Shown here: positions 7,908-15,802 of the stretch, piece after piece
How the letters are laid out: each line of letters opens with the position of its first letter
How positions within the stretch are numbered: the stretch's first letter is position 1
Origin: Gemmatimonadota bacterium
Lineage (GTDB): Bacteria; Gemmatimonadota; Gemmatimonadetes; Gemmatimonadales; GWC2-71-9
NCBI GenBank assembly: GCA_003223415.1
Contig: QHUY01000065.1
Location: forward strand, 10,805-47,107
Direction: 5' to 3'
Length of the DNA: 36,303 nucleotides
Program-made: the position numbers and the translations under genes
The notes under the pieces: generated by a model
Databases searched by the model: none
What the model was told of the DNA's origin: nothing
What the model saw: only the letters and a program-made list of their open reading frames with translations

Positions 7908-9038
7908 TTGGGTGCACTGGAAGGGTTTCGCGAGCAGGCGGCGGAGATCCTGCGGCAGGCGAGCATCGCGCTCGGCGGCCGCACCGTGACCCTGTACGAA
8001 GTATCGCCGGAGCCGTCCCTCACCCCGGTGATCTCGAGCGAGCCCCACCCGGGACACCACGCCACGAAGGTCGATCTCGACGCCACCCTCAATCGCTGGG
8101 GCATCCCGATCCGCTTGGGGAGCTTCTGGCTCGGTCTCCGGGCCGACCCGGAAGGCCACTGGGTGTTCGCGCCGGTGCGCACCCGGGCGCCAGCTCCGCC
8201 GCCCGGCGGGGTGGAGCGGCGCGGCCGGGAGCGGCTCACGCTCGAGCTCGCCGGCCTGTGCGTCGGGCTCGTCGACCGTCGTGAGTCTCCCGCGGCGCCG
8301 TTCACCGGCGGCGGACCCGATCCGCTCCACGAGCTGGTCATGTTGCCGGGTGTCATCGCCCACGAGGCGCGCAATCCCCTCAGCGCGGCCCGCGCCGGAC
8401 TGGAGCTCGTCGTCGAGTCTGTGGGCAAAATGTCCAACATCGGGGCCGACCAGCGGGTCGAGCTGCTGGGCGAGCTCGCGGACGTGGGGGAAGCGGTGGA
8501 CCGCGCGCTCGACTTCCTGCGCGCCGTCAGTGATCGAGTCCGCGGTGCGAGCCAGGGCCGGAGCCGCTTCGATGCGGTCCGCGCCGTCCGCTCCTGCGTG
8601 GAGCTGGAGCGCCGCCTGCTGGGGAATCGCGGCATCGGCCTCGAGCTCGAGGCGACAATGGAGCCTACCTTCCTGGACGGGGACCCCAACCTCCTCTACG
8701 AGCTGCTGCTCAACCTGATCCGCAACGCCTCGGACGCGTCCGCCAGCCGCCGCACGCCCGTGCGGGTGGATCTCGCGCGGGACGGGGAGGCGCTGCGCCT
8801 CACGGTGCGGGACGAAGGGCCGGGGATTCCCGTGCACCTGCATCAGCGGATCTTCGAGTCGGGCTTCACGACCAAGGTTGAGGGCTCGGGGACTGGGCTC
8901 GCGGTGGTGCGCACCGTCGCGGAAAAGGAATTCGGCGGCGCGGTGCGCGTCGAATCCCAGCCTGGGTCGGGCGCGGCGTTCATCATCACCCTGCCGGCTC
9001 CGGCGCAGCGGGGTGCCCGCGCCACAGATGCGGCGTAG
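7908..9038 (+). CDS. Orphan sensor histidine kinase
   Basis: A soluble 376-residue kinase. The first 130 residues carry no recognised domain and may be a degenerate GAF-like sensor. The dimerisation/phosphoacceptor box is VIAHEARNPLSAARAGLELV (His152). The ATPase core shows ELLLNLIRNASDAS (N box), VRDEGPGIP (G1), IFESGFTTK (F box) and GSGTGLAVVRTV (G2). All catalytic motifs are present, so it should phosphorylate a response regulator. No regulator gene is adjacent; the only one in the window is at 31396. The start is TTG 7908 behind GGAGGGTGGGG. No membrane helix was seen, so it probably senses a cytoplasmic signal. Confidence 0.85.
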   Translation: MGALEGFREQAAEILRQASIALGGRTVTLYEVSPEPSLTPVISSEPHPGHHATKVDLDATLNRWGIPIRLGSFWLGLRADPEGHWVFAPVRTRAPAPPPGGVERRGRERLTLELAGLCVGLVDRRESPAAPFTGGGPDPLHELVMLPGVIAHEARNPLSAARAGLELVVESVGKMSNIGADQRVELLGELADVGEAVDRALDFLRAVSDRVRGASQGRSRFDAVRAVRSCVELERRLLGNRGIGLELEATMEPTFLDGDPNLLYELLLNLIRNASDASASRRTPVRVDLARDGEALRLTVRDEGPGIPVHLHQRIFESGFTTKVEGSGTGLAVVRTVAEKEFGGAVRVESQPGSGAAFIITLPAPAQRGARATDAA

Positions 9039-9128
9039 GAGGCCGGAGAAGGGGGGGAGGAGAGTGGACTAACGAGTCGACCCGCCGCCGCGTACACTCT
9101 GGGTAGACACCTTTCCGAGGTCCCCTGC

Positions 9129-10682
9129 ATGAACCGGATGCTCCCCCCCCCCCCCCCTTCCCCCGCGCTTGCCGCCATTGTGGCCCTCTCGCTCGCCGCC
9201 GTCTCCATCCCCGTCCGCGCCCAGGATCTGCGGGTGGACACGACAGGCGTCAGCACGCTCATCGATCAGGGCATGAACCACTCGCAAGCGATGCAGAACC
9301 TGCAGCATCTGACGGACGTCATCGGGCCCCGGCTGACGGGCTCGCCCGCCGCCCGCGCCGCCAACGACTGGACGATGGTGAAGTTCAAGGAGTACGGTCT
9401 GGACGCGCACCTCGAGCAATGGAATTTCGGCGGCACGTGGCAGCGGGGGCCGATGTGGGTGCGGATGACGGCCCCGCGCGCGCACGACATCGTGGCCGCG
9501 AGCTGGGCCTGGGCGCCCGGCACGGGCGGCAAGACCGTGACCGGCCCAGCGGTGCGCATCGACGCCAGTACGGCAGAGAGTCTCGAGGTCTATAAGGCCA
9601 AGGCCAAGGGGGCGTTCGTGATGCTGCGCGCGCCTTCCTTCGTATGGAACAACGATGGCCCGCCGATGACCGCGGCGGACACCGAGCGGATGCGGGCTGG
9701 GTTCCGGGGCTTCCTCGGCGGCGGGCAGCGCCTCGATTCCGCCGCCCGCGCGCGGATCACGCAGTTCAACAACGACCAGCCCTTCCTGCTGCGGAACGCC
9801 GGGGCGCTCGGCATCCTGCTCGACGCCGGCAAGGAGCAGGACCTCCTCAACATGAGCGGGTCGCCGACGCGCGTCCTGCCGCTGCCCCAAGTCGTGGTGG
9901 CGCACGAGGACTACGCGCTGGCGGCGATTCAGCCTCGCCTCGAGGTGAACGTCCAGAACACCTTGACCATGAAGGACTCGGTGCCGCAGAGGAACACCGT
10001 GGCGGAGATCAAGGGGACGGAGCAGCCCGGCCAGGTGGCGATCGTGGGAGCCCACCTCGACTACTGGGACCTGGGCACCGGTGCGACGGATAACGGCACC
10101 GGCGCCATGGCCACCCTCGAGGCCGCGCGCATCATCGCGCAGTCGGGGCTCAAGCCCAAGCGCACCATCCGCTTCATCCTCTTTACCGGGGAAGAAGAGG
10201 GTCTGCTGGGTTCGCGCAAGTATGCGGAGGCGCACGCCGCCGAAGCGGACTCGATCCAGGCCGTGATCGTCCTCGACAACGGCGCCGGCGCGGTCACCGG
10301 GCAGGCGCTGCAAGGACACCTGGAGACGTACGCGCTGTGGCGGGGGCTGCTCGCCCCTGTGCACCGCCTGAACGCCGACACGATCACGGATAACCAGAAG
10401 GGCGGCACCGACCACCTGTCGTTCATTCCCTACGGCGTGCCGGGGTTTAACTTCAATCAGATCACCCGCGGCTACAACCACACCCATCACTCCCAGTCGG
10501 ATACCTGGGACAAGGCGATCCCCGCCGACCTGATGCAGGCCTCGACGGTAATGGCGGTAGCAGCCTACGAGCTGGCGAATCTGCCGGGATTGCTCGCGCG
10601 CTGGGAGAAGCGGCTGCCGGTGCCGCCGATTCTGGCGGCGCAGGTGTCACCGGAGGTGTTGCGCGGTGGCCGGAACAGATAG
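9129..10682 (+). CDS. Secreted M28-family aminopeptidase-like metallopeptidase
   Basis: A 517-residue exported peptidase with a signal peptide ending AVSIPVRAQ. A PA-like insert (about 120-260, VTGPAVRIDA, KGAFVMLRAP) is followed by the zinc domain: His in VGAHLDYWDLGTG, Asp in GATDNGTGAM, Glu-Glu in LFTGEEEGLLGS, Asp in VIVLDNGAG, and His in YNHTHHSQSDTWD. All five M28 ligands appear present, so it should be an active di-zinc exopeptidase. A C15 tract right after the start codon (9143-9157) puts five prolines into the signal peptide n-region, which is unusual for Sec signals. The gene is separate from the M28 gene at 3333 and has a different domain layout. Confidence 0.88.
   Translation: MNRMLPPPPPSPALAAIVALSLAAVSIPVRAQDLRVDTTGVSTLIDQGMNHSQAMQNLQHLTDVIGPRLTGSPAARAANDWTMVKFKEYGLDAHLEQWNFGGTWQRGPMWVRMTAPRAHDIVAASWAWAPGTGGKTVTGPAVRIDASTAESLEVYKAKAKGAFVMLRAPSFVWNNDGPPMTAADTERMRAGFRGFLGGGQRLDSAARARITQFNNDQPFLLRNAGALGILLDAGKEQDLLNMSGSPTRVLPLPQVVVAHEDYALAAIQPRLEVNVQNTLTMKDSVPQRNTVAEIKGTEQPGQVAIVGAHLDYWDLGTGATDNGTGAMATLEAARIIAQSGLKPKRTIRFILFTGEEEGLLGSRKYAEAHAAEADSIQAVIVLDNGAGAVTGQALQGHLETYALWRGLLAPVHRLNADTITDNQKGGTDHLSFIPYGVPGFNFNQITRGYNHTHHSQSDTWDKAIPADLMQASTVMAVAAYELANLPGLLARWEKRLPVPPILAAQVSPEVLRGGRNR
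9143..9157. repeat. C15 homopolymer in signal peptide
   Basis: Fifteen C, then TT and five C, encoding PPPPPSP at residues 6-12 of the M28 peptidase. The frame is kept. Confidence 0.9.
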
Positions 10683-10684
10683 CG

Positions 10685-10744
10685 GTCAGCTGTCAGCTGT
10701 CAGCCAGCAGTGAGCGACTCCCTGACGGCTGATGGCTGATGGCT
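10685..10744. repeat. Inverted heptamer array, AGCCATC type, between convergent genes
   Basis: The left arm (10688-10710) repeats AGCTGTC. The right arm (10722-10744) read on the minus strand repeats AGCCATC. I count 17 of 23 matching positions between arms, with several mismatches allowing G-U pairs in RNA. It fills the space between the M28 stop and the VOC stop and could act as a bidirectional terminator or RNA-stability hairpin. The same family lies upstream of the VOC gene. Confidence 0.75.
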
Positions 10745-11223
10745 CAAGACTTCTCCTGCATTAGACCTTCCACGTCAAGCGGCCGCGTGTACATGACGAG
10801 TTGCCCATCGGGTGCGCGCGGCCACTCGGCTTCCGGCCGGTCGCGGTAGAGCTCCACGCCGTTGCCGTCGGGGTCGCGCAGATAGACGGCCTCGCTCACG
10901 CCGTGGTCGGTCGCGCCCTCGAGCGGAATCCCGGCGTCAACTACGCGCCGCACGGCGGCCCCAAGGGCGCGCTGGTCGGGAAACAGGACGGCGAAGTGGT
11001 ACAGCCCGGTCGTGCCCGGCGCCGGCCGCCGCGCGCCCTTGCCTGCCCAGGTGTTAAGCCCGATGTGGTGGTGATACCCACCGGCCGACAGAAACACGGC
11101 GTCCTGCCCGTACCGCGTGGTGACCTCGAAGCCGAGCACGTCGCGGTAAAACGTGAGCGCGCGGTCCAGGTCCGATACCGTGAGGTGGACGTGGCCGATG
11201 CGGGTGCGGGGATCGATGCTCAT
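10744..11223 (-). CDS. VOC superfamily (glyoxalase/dioxygenase-like) metalloprotein
   Basis: A 159-residue protein of the vicinal oxygen chelate fold with two beta-alpha-beta-beta-beta modules. The likely metal ligands are visible: His in RIGHVHLTVSDL, His in GGYHHHIGLNTWAG and Glu in DPDGNGVELYRDRPEAEW. The sequence resembles CatE/YfiE-type catechol-2,3-dioxygenase-like proteins in its YHHHIGLN and GVELYRDRP motifs. The substrate cannot be told. The gene stands alone on the minus strand. Related heptamer inverted repeats lie on both sides, and the downstream one touches its stop codon. Confidence 0.83.
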   Translation of the reverse strand: MSIDPRTRIGHVHLTVSDLDRALTFYRDVLGFEVTTRYGQDAVFLSAGGYHHHIGLNTWAGKGARRPAPGTTGLYHFAVLFPDQRALGAAVRRVVDAGIPLEGATDHGVSEAVYLRDPDGNGVELYRDRPEAEWPRAPDGQLVMYTRPLDVEGLMQEKS

Positions 11224-11252
11224 CTCGTAAGTAACAGCTTCCGGTTCCCGAG

Positions 11253-11325
11253 AGCCATCAGCCGTCAGCCATCAGGCATCAGTGTGGCGACGACTGAAGG
11301 CTGACGGCCGATGGCTGACGGCTTA
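11253..11325. repeat. Inverted heptamer array, AGCCATC type, in divergent promoter region
   Basis: The left arm (11253-11282) holds AGCCATC, AGCCGTC and AGCCATC units. The right arm (11294-11325) on the minus strand reads AGCCGTC, AGCCATC and GGCCGTC. I count 24 of 30 matching positions, so a strong hairpin can form. It lies between the divergent VOC and pruA starts and ends about ten bases before the pruA ATG, so it may affect expression of both. Confidence 0.78.
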
Positions 11326-11329
11326 GTTT
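11324..11329 (+). promoter_or_regulatory. Candidate -10 element for pruA
   Basis: TAGTTT followed by six bases and the pruA ATG. It overlaps the end of the repeat arm. The match is weak and rests mainly on the same spacing being seen at other genes here. Confidence 0.25.
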
Positions 11330-11335
11330 TCAGGC

Positions 11336-12964
11336 ATGAACACCATCCCCAAGATCCCGACCCCTGTCAATGAGCCCATCCTGTCCTACGTCCCCGGTAG
11401 CGCCGAACGGGCTGACCTGAAGCGTGCGCTCAAGGAGATGTCGGGGCAGCCCGTCGAGATCCCGATCGTGATCGGGGGGCGGGAGATCCGCACCGGCAGG
11501 ACCGCCTCCGTCGCAATGCCTCATTGTCACCAGCACATCCTCGCGACCGTGCATCAGGCGGGCCCGGCGGAGATTGAGGCGGCGATCGCGGCGGCGCGCG
11601 AGGCTTGGCGGGACTGGTCGGCATGGCCGTTCGAGCGCCGGGCCGCCGTCTTCCTCAAGGCCGCCGACCTGCTGGCGACGCGGTTGCGCGCGGTGGTGAA
11701 CGCGGCCACGATGCTGGGCCAGTCCAAGACGGCTCACCAGGCGGAGATCGACGCGGCGTGCGAGCTGGTCGATTTCTGGCGCTTCAACGTCCACTACGCC
11801 GGGCGCATCCTCGCCGAGCAGCCGCTCTCCGCCCCGGGCGCCTGGAACCAGCTGGACCACCGCCCGCTCGAAGGGTTCGTGTACGCCATCACGCCATTCA
11901 ATTTCACCTCGATCGGCGGCAATCTGCCGACCGCGCCTGCGATCATGGGGTGCACCGTCGTGTGGAAACCGGCGGCGACCGCGGTCTACTCCAACTATTA
12001 CGTGCTGAAGGTGCTCGAGGCCGCGGGCCTGCCGCCCGGGGTCGTGAACTTCGTTCCCGGCCCGTCGGCACAGATCAGCGAGCGCCTCCTGGCCGACCGC
12101 CACCTGGGCGGCATTCACTTCACCGGCTCGACGGACGTGTTCCAGTCTCTCTGGAAGCAGGTGGCGCAGAACCTGACGGGCTACGCGGACTACCCGCGAC
12201 TGGTTGGGGAGACGGGCGGCAAGGACTTCATCGTCGCGCACCTGAGCGCCGACGCCGACGCGCTCGCCACCGCGCTCGTCCGCGGCGCCTACGAGTACCA
12301 GGGCCAGAAGTGCAGCGCCGCGTCGCGCGCCTACGTGCCGGACACCCTGTGGCCGAAGGTGCGCGACCGCGTGCTGGGGATGCTGCGGGAAATCCGTGTG
12401 GGCGACCCGTGCGACTTCCGGAACTTCATGGGCGCGGTGATCGACCGGAAGGCGTTCGACAAGATCAAGGGTTACGTCGAGGGGGCGAAGGCGGACCCCA
12501 AGGTCAAGATCCTGTTCGGCGGCGGGTGCAACGACACGGACGGTTATTTCGTGCAGCCCACGCTGATCCAGGTGGAGGATCCGACCTACCGGACGATGTG
12601 CGAGGAGATTTTCGGCCCGGTGCTGTCGCTCTACGTCTATCCCGCCAAGCAGTGGGCCGAGACGCTGCGGCTCGTGGATCGCACGTCGCCCTACGCGCTC
12701 ACCGGCGCGGTGTTCGCGCAGGACGCGCACGCGGTGGCCGAGGCGCACGCGGCGCTGCGCTACGCGGCGGGCAACTTCTACGTGAATGACAAGCCGACCG
12801 GCGCCGTGGTAGGCCAGCAGCCGTTCGGCGGCGCGCGCGCCAGCGGCACCAATGACAAGGCCGGCTCGCTCGTCAACCTGCTGCGCTGGGTGTCGCCGCG
12901 CACGGTGAAGGAGACGTTCACCCCGCCGCGGGACTTCACCTATCCGTTCATGGCCGAGCAGTGA
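11336..12964 (+). CDS. pruA: 1-pyrroline-5-carboxylate (glutamate semialdehyde) dehydrogenase
   Basis: A 542-residue NAD-dependent aldehyde dehydrogenase that oxidises glutamate-5-semialdehyde to glutamate, the second step of proline catabolism. The N-terminus (NEPILSYVPGSAERADLKRA, I-GG-EIRTG) and length match the stand-alone PruA/RocA group. Key elements are FNFTSIGGNLPTAPAIMG, the Rossmann-binding FTGSTDVF, the Glu in LVGETGGKDFIV, the catalytic Cys in YEYQGQKCSAASR, and CEEIFGPVLSLYVY. No proline dehydrogenase gene is in the window. The stop overlaps the GTG of the HmuY-like gene (GTGA), so the two are translationally coupled. Confidence 0.93.
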   Translation: MNTIPKIPTPVNEPILSYVPGSAERADLKRALKEMSGQPVEIPIVIGGREIRTGRTASVAMPHCHQHILATVHQAGPAEIEAAIAAAREAWRDWSAWPFERRAAVFLKAADLLATRLRAVVNAATMLGQSKTAHQAEIDAACELVDFWRFNVHYAGRILAEQPLSAPGAWNQLDHRPLEGFVYAITPFNFTSIGGNLPTAPAIMGCTVVWKPAATAVYSNYYVLKVLEAAGLPPGVVNFVPGPSAQISERLLADRHLGGIHFTGSTDVFQSLWKQVAQNLTGYADYPRLVGETGGKDFIVAHLSADADALATALVRGAYEYQGQKCSAASRAYVPDTLWPKVRDRVLGMLREIRVGDPCDFRNFMGAVIDRKAFDKIKGYVEGAKADPKVKILFGGGCNDTDGYFVQPTLIQVEDPTYRTMCEEIFGPVLSLYVYPAKQWAETLRLVDRTSPYALTGAVFAQDAHAVAEAHAALRYAAGNFYVNDKPTGAVVGQQPFGGARASGTNDKAGSLVNLLRWVSPRTVKETFTPPRDFTYPFMAEQ

Positions 12965-13581
12965 ACGCCCGGCGGGGCGGTGCCCGCCCGCCGCTGCTGG
13001 TGCTCCTGCTCGGCGCCGCGTTCCTGCTGCTGGTCGCGGCCCTGCTCATCGGCTCGTTCACCAGACCGGAGTTCCCCCCCTACCGACTCTCGGTGCCGCT
13101 TCCGACTCGCGTGGGGGACTCCCTCGTCGGGCCGGCCACCTACACCCTCGACGCCTCCGCGACCGACCGCTGGCGCACGTTCGCCTTCGCGCGCAACGCG
13201 GTGGTGGAGCCACCGGGAGCGTGGGACATCGCCTTCCGGCGCTTTCATCTCATTGCGGCTGACGGGGCGGGGATCCTGGACCTGGGGCCAGTCCCATTCG
13301 ATTCGGTGCGCGAGCTTCCCCCCCCCGCCGCGGGCTACCGCGGCAACACGGTGGCAGGCGAGGACACCACCAATCCGGGAGTCGGCAAGTGGTACCAGTA
13401 CAGCATGCTCAGCCACCTGCTCACCTCGAAGCACCACGTGTACGGCGTGCGCACCGCGGACGGGCACTACGCCAAGCTCGAGCTGCTCGCCTACTATTGC
13501 GCCGACGCCGGCACCGCCTGTATCACCTTTCGGTACGTCTACCAAGGGGGCGGAGACCGCAGCCGCCGGGTGGCGCGCTGA
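12961..13581 (+). CDS. Membrane-anchored HmuY-like protein
   Basis: A 206-residue protein with a single N-terminal membrane anchor (about residues 10-33, PPLLVLLLGAAFLLLVAALL), then an extracytoplasmic beta domain. The features TYTLDASATDRWRTFAF, AWDIAFRRFHLIAADGAG, GKWYQYSMLSHLLTSKHHVY and ITFRYVYQ follow the HmuY family pattern, which in Porphyromonas binds haem. Whether this one binds haem is not shown; possible axial His residues lie in KHHVYGVRTADGHY. The GTG start overlaps the pruA stop. A 7-C and a 9-C run (near 13075 and 13318) encode prolines in the mature domain. A strong terminator follows. Confidence 0.7.
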   Translation: MNARRGGARPPLLVLLLGAAFLLLVAALLIGSFTRPEFPPYRLSVPLPTRVGDSLVGPATYTLDASATDRWRTFAFARNAVVEPPGAWDIAFRRFHLIAADGAGILDLGPVPFDSVRELPPPAAGYRGNTVAGEDTTNPGVGKWYQYSMLSHLLTSKHHVYGVRTADGHYAKLELLAYYCADAGTACITFRYVYQGGGDRSRRVAR

Positions 13582-13593
13582 GCCAAACGAAAA

Positions 13594-13615
13594 CCCCCGG
13601 CCGCTCGGCCGGGGG
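13594..13615. terminator. Bidirectional intrinsic terminator between convergent genes
   Basis: Perfect ten-base-pair GC stem (CCCCCGGCCG / CGGCCGGGGG) with a two-base loop as written. On the minus strand it is followed by GTTTTCGTTTGG, a good U-rich tail for the DUF5679 gene. On the plus strand the tail is weaker (CTGAATGTCTTTC) but may also end the HmuY-like transcript. Confidence 0.85.
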
Positions 13616-13642
13616 CTGAATGTCTTTCGCGATGTCGACGAC

Positions 13643-13822
13643 TCACTTCGACGGCGGCAGGATCTTGAACATCCCCGTCCCGCAGACCGGGCACACGCCC
13701 TTCAAGGCCGGGCGACCGTTCGCCATCTTCACCTGCTGCGCGTTCGAGATCTTCCGCTTCGCCTTGCACTTCACGCAGTAGCCTTCGTCAGCAGCCATCG
13801 GAGCCTTGCCAGCCTTCGCCAT
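13643..13822 (-). CDS. DUF5679-type small zinc-ribbon protein
   Basis: A 59-residue protein starting at ATG 13822 behind a perfect GGAGGAG ribosome site. It has two CxxC knuckles (GYCVKCKAKR and GVCPVCGTGM), a basic middle and NGRPALKG between them. This matches the DUF5679 family of short bacterial zinc ribbons, whose function is unknown. Four cysteines fit binding of one zinc ion. It ends just before a strong terminator and has its own promoter-like hexamer upstream, so it is probably a single-gene unit. Confidence 0.85.
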   Translation of the reverse strand: MAKAGKAPMAADEGYCVKCKAKRKISNAQQVKMANGRPALKGVCPVCGTGMFKILPPSK

Positions 13823-13888
13823 GTCGCTCCTCCGTTGGGGGGCAGGGGCAGGACGCCCGTGCCGGGGCGCCCAAAACCGGCCTCCAAC

Positions 13889-13894
13889 ATAATA
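13889..13894 (-). promoter_or_regulatory. Candidate -10 element for DUF5679 gene
   Basis: TATTAT on the minus strand, about 66 bases before the ATG, in an AT-rich patch of the 80-base gap after the CDGSH gene. No -35 match was seen at the expected distance. Confidence 0.35.
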
Positions 13895-13902
13895 CGCCCC
13901 GC

Positions 13903-14130
13903 TCAGTTCGTGGGAGCGGGGGCGTCCGTGAAGCCGTTGCGCTTGTGAGTGCCGTCACAGAACGGCTTGTTGGCCGACCCTCCACAGCGGCACAGGACAA
14001 CGACTTGCGCGGGCGAGCCGTCCTTGCGGGGGGGGACCGGGATCTCCGTCCCGTCGGCCCGCAGGATTCGTACGGGCCCCTCCACAATCAGCGGCCCATT
14101 GGCTTTGGGGGTGATGGTCGTGGCGCTCAT
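13903..14130 (-). CDS. CDGSH-type iron-sulfur protein
   Basis: A 75-residue protein containing the single CDGSH signature, CRCGGSANKPFCDGTHK, with three Cys and one His as expected for a [2Fe-2S] cluster. The preceding part (PLIVEGPVRILRADGTEIPV) is the usual small beta lead-in of bacterial CDGSH proteins. The role is probably electron transfer or cluster handling in the cytoplasm, but no partner is evident. ATG 14130 is chosen because TATGAT ends seven bases before it, which suggests a leaderless mRNA; four extra upstream codons are possible. Confidence 0.9.
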   Translation of the reverse strand: MSATTITPKANGPLIVEGPVRILRADGTEIPVPPRKDGSPAQVVVLCRCGGSANKPFCDGTHKRNGFTDAPAPTN

Positions 14131-14137
14131 GCGGCGA

Positions 14138-14143
14138 ATCATA
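14138..14143 (-). promoter_or_regulatory. Candidate -10 element for CDGSH gene (leaderless)
   Basis: TATGAT on the minus strand, seven bases before the ATG at 14130. Transcription from it would start at or next to the start codon. Confidence 0.5.
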
Positions 14144-14196
14144 ACACGCCGCCGGGCGCGGCGGTGAAGGGGGGAACGGCGGACCGTCCCCCAGGG

Positions 14197-14202
14197 TATC
14201 TT
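14197..14202 (+). promoter_or_regulatory. Candidate -10 element for DUF255 lipoprotein
   Basis: TATCTT, twelve bases before the ATG at 14215, so a leader of only a few bases is predicted. No clear -35. Confidence 0.35.
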
Positions 14203-14214
14203 GGGGCGGCATTC

Positions 14215-15756
14215 ATGCGCACCTGGTCGGTCCTCCCCCTCTCTCTGTTCACCATCGCCTGCGTCTCGGAGCGCGGACCGCTGACGAACCGGATGGCCCA
14301 GTCAACCACCCGATACCTCGCGCGCGCCGCGCGGCAGCCGGTCGGCTGGCAGCCGTGGGGGCGGGAGGCGTTCGCGCTGGCGAGCCGGCTCGACCGGCCG
14401 GTCCTGCTCTACATCGGAGCGGACGAGTGCCGCCGGTGCCTGCAGATGGACCGCGAGGTCTACGCCGATCCCGCCCTCGGCGCGCTGATCGATTCCTTCT
14501 TCGTGCCGGTGCGCGTGGACCGCGACGAGCGGCCCGACGTGGCCGAGCACTATCAGGCCGCCGTGCAGGCGCTCGCCGGGCTGCACGGCTATCCCCTCAC
14601 GGTGTTCCTCACCCCTGAAGGCGCCGCCTTCTTCGGGGGCACCTATTTCCCGGCGGACGACCCGGTCACCGGCCGGGGCCTGAAGCAGATCGTTCCCGAA
14701 ATCGCGCGCAGTTATCGGGACCAGCGGGCGTCCATCGTGCAGCACGCGGCGCTCGTGCGGCAGCTGGCGCTCGGCCAGACCGGCCTGGCGCACGGTGTGC
14801 TGCAGCCGCAGGCGCTGCGCCGCGAGGTCGGCAACGTGCGCGCCGCGCTCCAGGTGCTGCTCCAGGCGAACCAGGGGCTGGGCGCCTTCACCCACACGCA
14901 GGCCGTGTGGCTGCTGCTCGCCGAATTCGCCCGCACGGGGGACTCCGCATCGCTCGCTGTCGCGCGCGCTGCGGTGGACGTGCTGCTGGACTCCGGCGCC
15001 GTCGCGGCCGCGCTCGACGACCCGCTCGCCGTCGTGCGGGCGGGGCTGGCGCGCGACCTCGCGCTTGCCTGGGTGCTCACCGCCGACCCGCGCTACCGCG
15101 AGACGGCGGAGCGCGAGCTGCATGCGCTGGCGCGCGGCCTCGACGCCGCCGGAGAAGACGATCGGCCGCTGTTCGCCGACCGCGAGGCCTACGTGATCGG
15201 CTCGATGCTCGAGGCGGCCGGCGCGGTCGCCGACTCGCTCGTCGAGCGCCGCGGCGTCGCTGCGCTCGATACCCTGCTGCGGCGGGTGTACGCGCGGGGC
15301 TTCGGCGTGCGGCACTCGGCGACGCGGGGGGGAGGCGGGGGAGCGGGCGTGCACGGCCTGCTGCAGGACCAGGTGCAAGTGGCCGCCGCATCACTCACGG
15401 CGTTCGCGATCACCGGGCGGGTCCGCTACCTGGAGGTCGCCGAAAACCTCGCCGCCGTGCTGGACCGCGACTTCGCCGACCCGCAGGGTGGCTACTTCGA
15501 CGCCGCGACCGCCGACCCGCCGCCGGCGGTGCCGGGCGACCGCACGAAGCCGGTGTTCGACGACCTGCTCCCGGGCGCCAACCCGTGGGTCGCGCGCGTG
15601 TTCCTCCAGCTGGCCGCGTGCACGGGCGACGCGCGCTACCGCCGCCGTGCGCAAGCCACCCTCGAGGCATTCGCCGGCGCGATCGGCGGGGAAGGTCTGC
15701 GAGCGGCCAGCTACCTGGCGGTGGCCCGCGACGCCGTATCGGCCGCTCCCCACTAG
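14215..15756 (+). CDS. DUF255 thioredoxin-fold lipoprotein (YyaL/SPATA20-like)
   Basis: A 513-residue protein with a short lipoprotein-like signal (MRTWSVLPLSLFTIAC). The thioredoxin-like DUF255 domain (about 45-160) shows VGWQPWGREAFALA, IGADECRRCLQMDREVYAD with a CxxC pair, VPVRVDRDERPDVAEHYQ and GYPLTVFLTPEGAAFFGGTY. The rest is an alpha/alpha-toroid-like helical region as in YyaL, but the protein is shorter than the 600-700 residues usual for the family. The common CHWCH motif is here CRRC. Export of this usually cytosolic family is notable. A G-rich stretch at 15327-15340 encodes a glycine loop. Confidence 0.78.
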   Translation: MRTWSVLPLSLFTIACVSERGPLTNRMAQSTTRYLARAARQPVGWQPWGREAFALASRLDRPVLLYIGADECRRCLQMDREVYADPALGALIDSFFVPVRVDRDERPDVAEHYQAAVQALAGLHGYPLTVFLTPEGAAFFGGTYFPADDPVTGRGLKQIVPEIARSYRDQRASIVQHAALVRQLALGQTGLAHGVLQPQALRREVGNVRAALQVLLQANQGLGAFTHTQAVWLLLAEFARTGDSASLAVARAAVDVLLDSGAVAAALDDPLAVVRAGLARDLALAWVLTADPRYRETAERELHALARGLDAAGEDDRPLFADREAYVIGSMLEAAGAVADSLVERRGVAALDTLLRRVYARGFGVRHSATRGGGGGAGVHGLLQDQVQVAAASLTAFAITGRVRYLEVAENLAAVLDRDFADPQGGYFDAATADPPPAVPGDRTKPVFDDLLPGANPWVARVFLQLAACTGDARYRRRAQATLEAFAGAIGGEGLRAASYLAVARDAVSAAPH

Positions 15757-15802
15757 CGCCGTCGCAGAGTGCGACTGGTGTTGTGCCTCCGTCCGCATTA
15801 GC

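Noticed and set aside
13903-14142. Longer CDGSH protein from the upstream start at 14142
   Set aside because: The four added residues (MIRR) overlap the TATGAT hexamer, and the family normally starts near MSATT; ATG 14130 is better.
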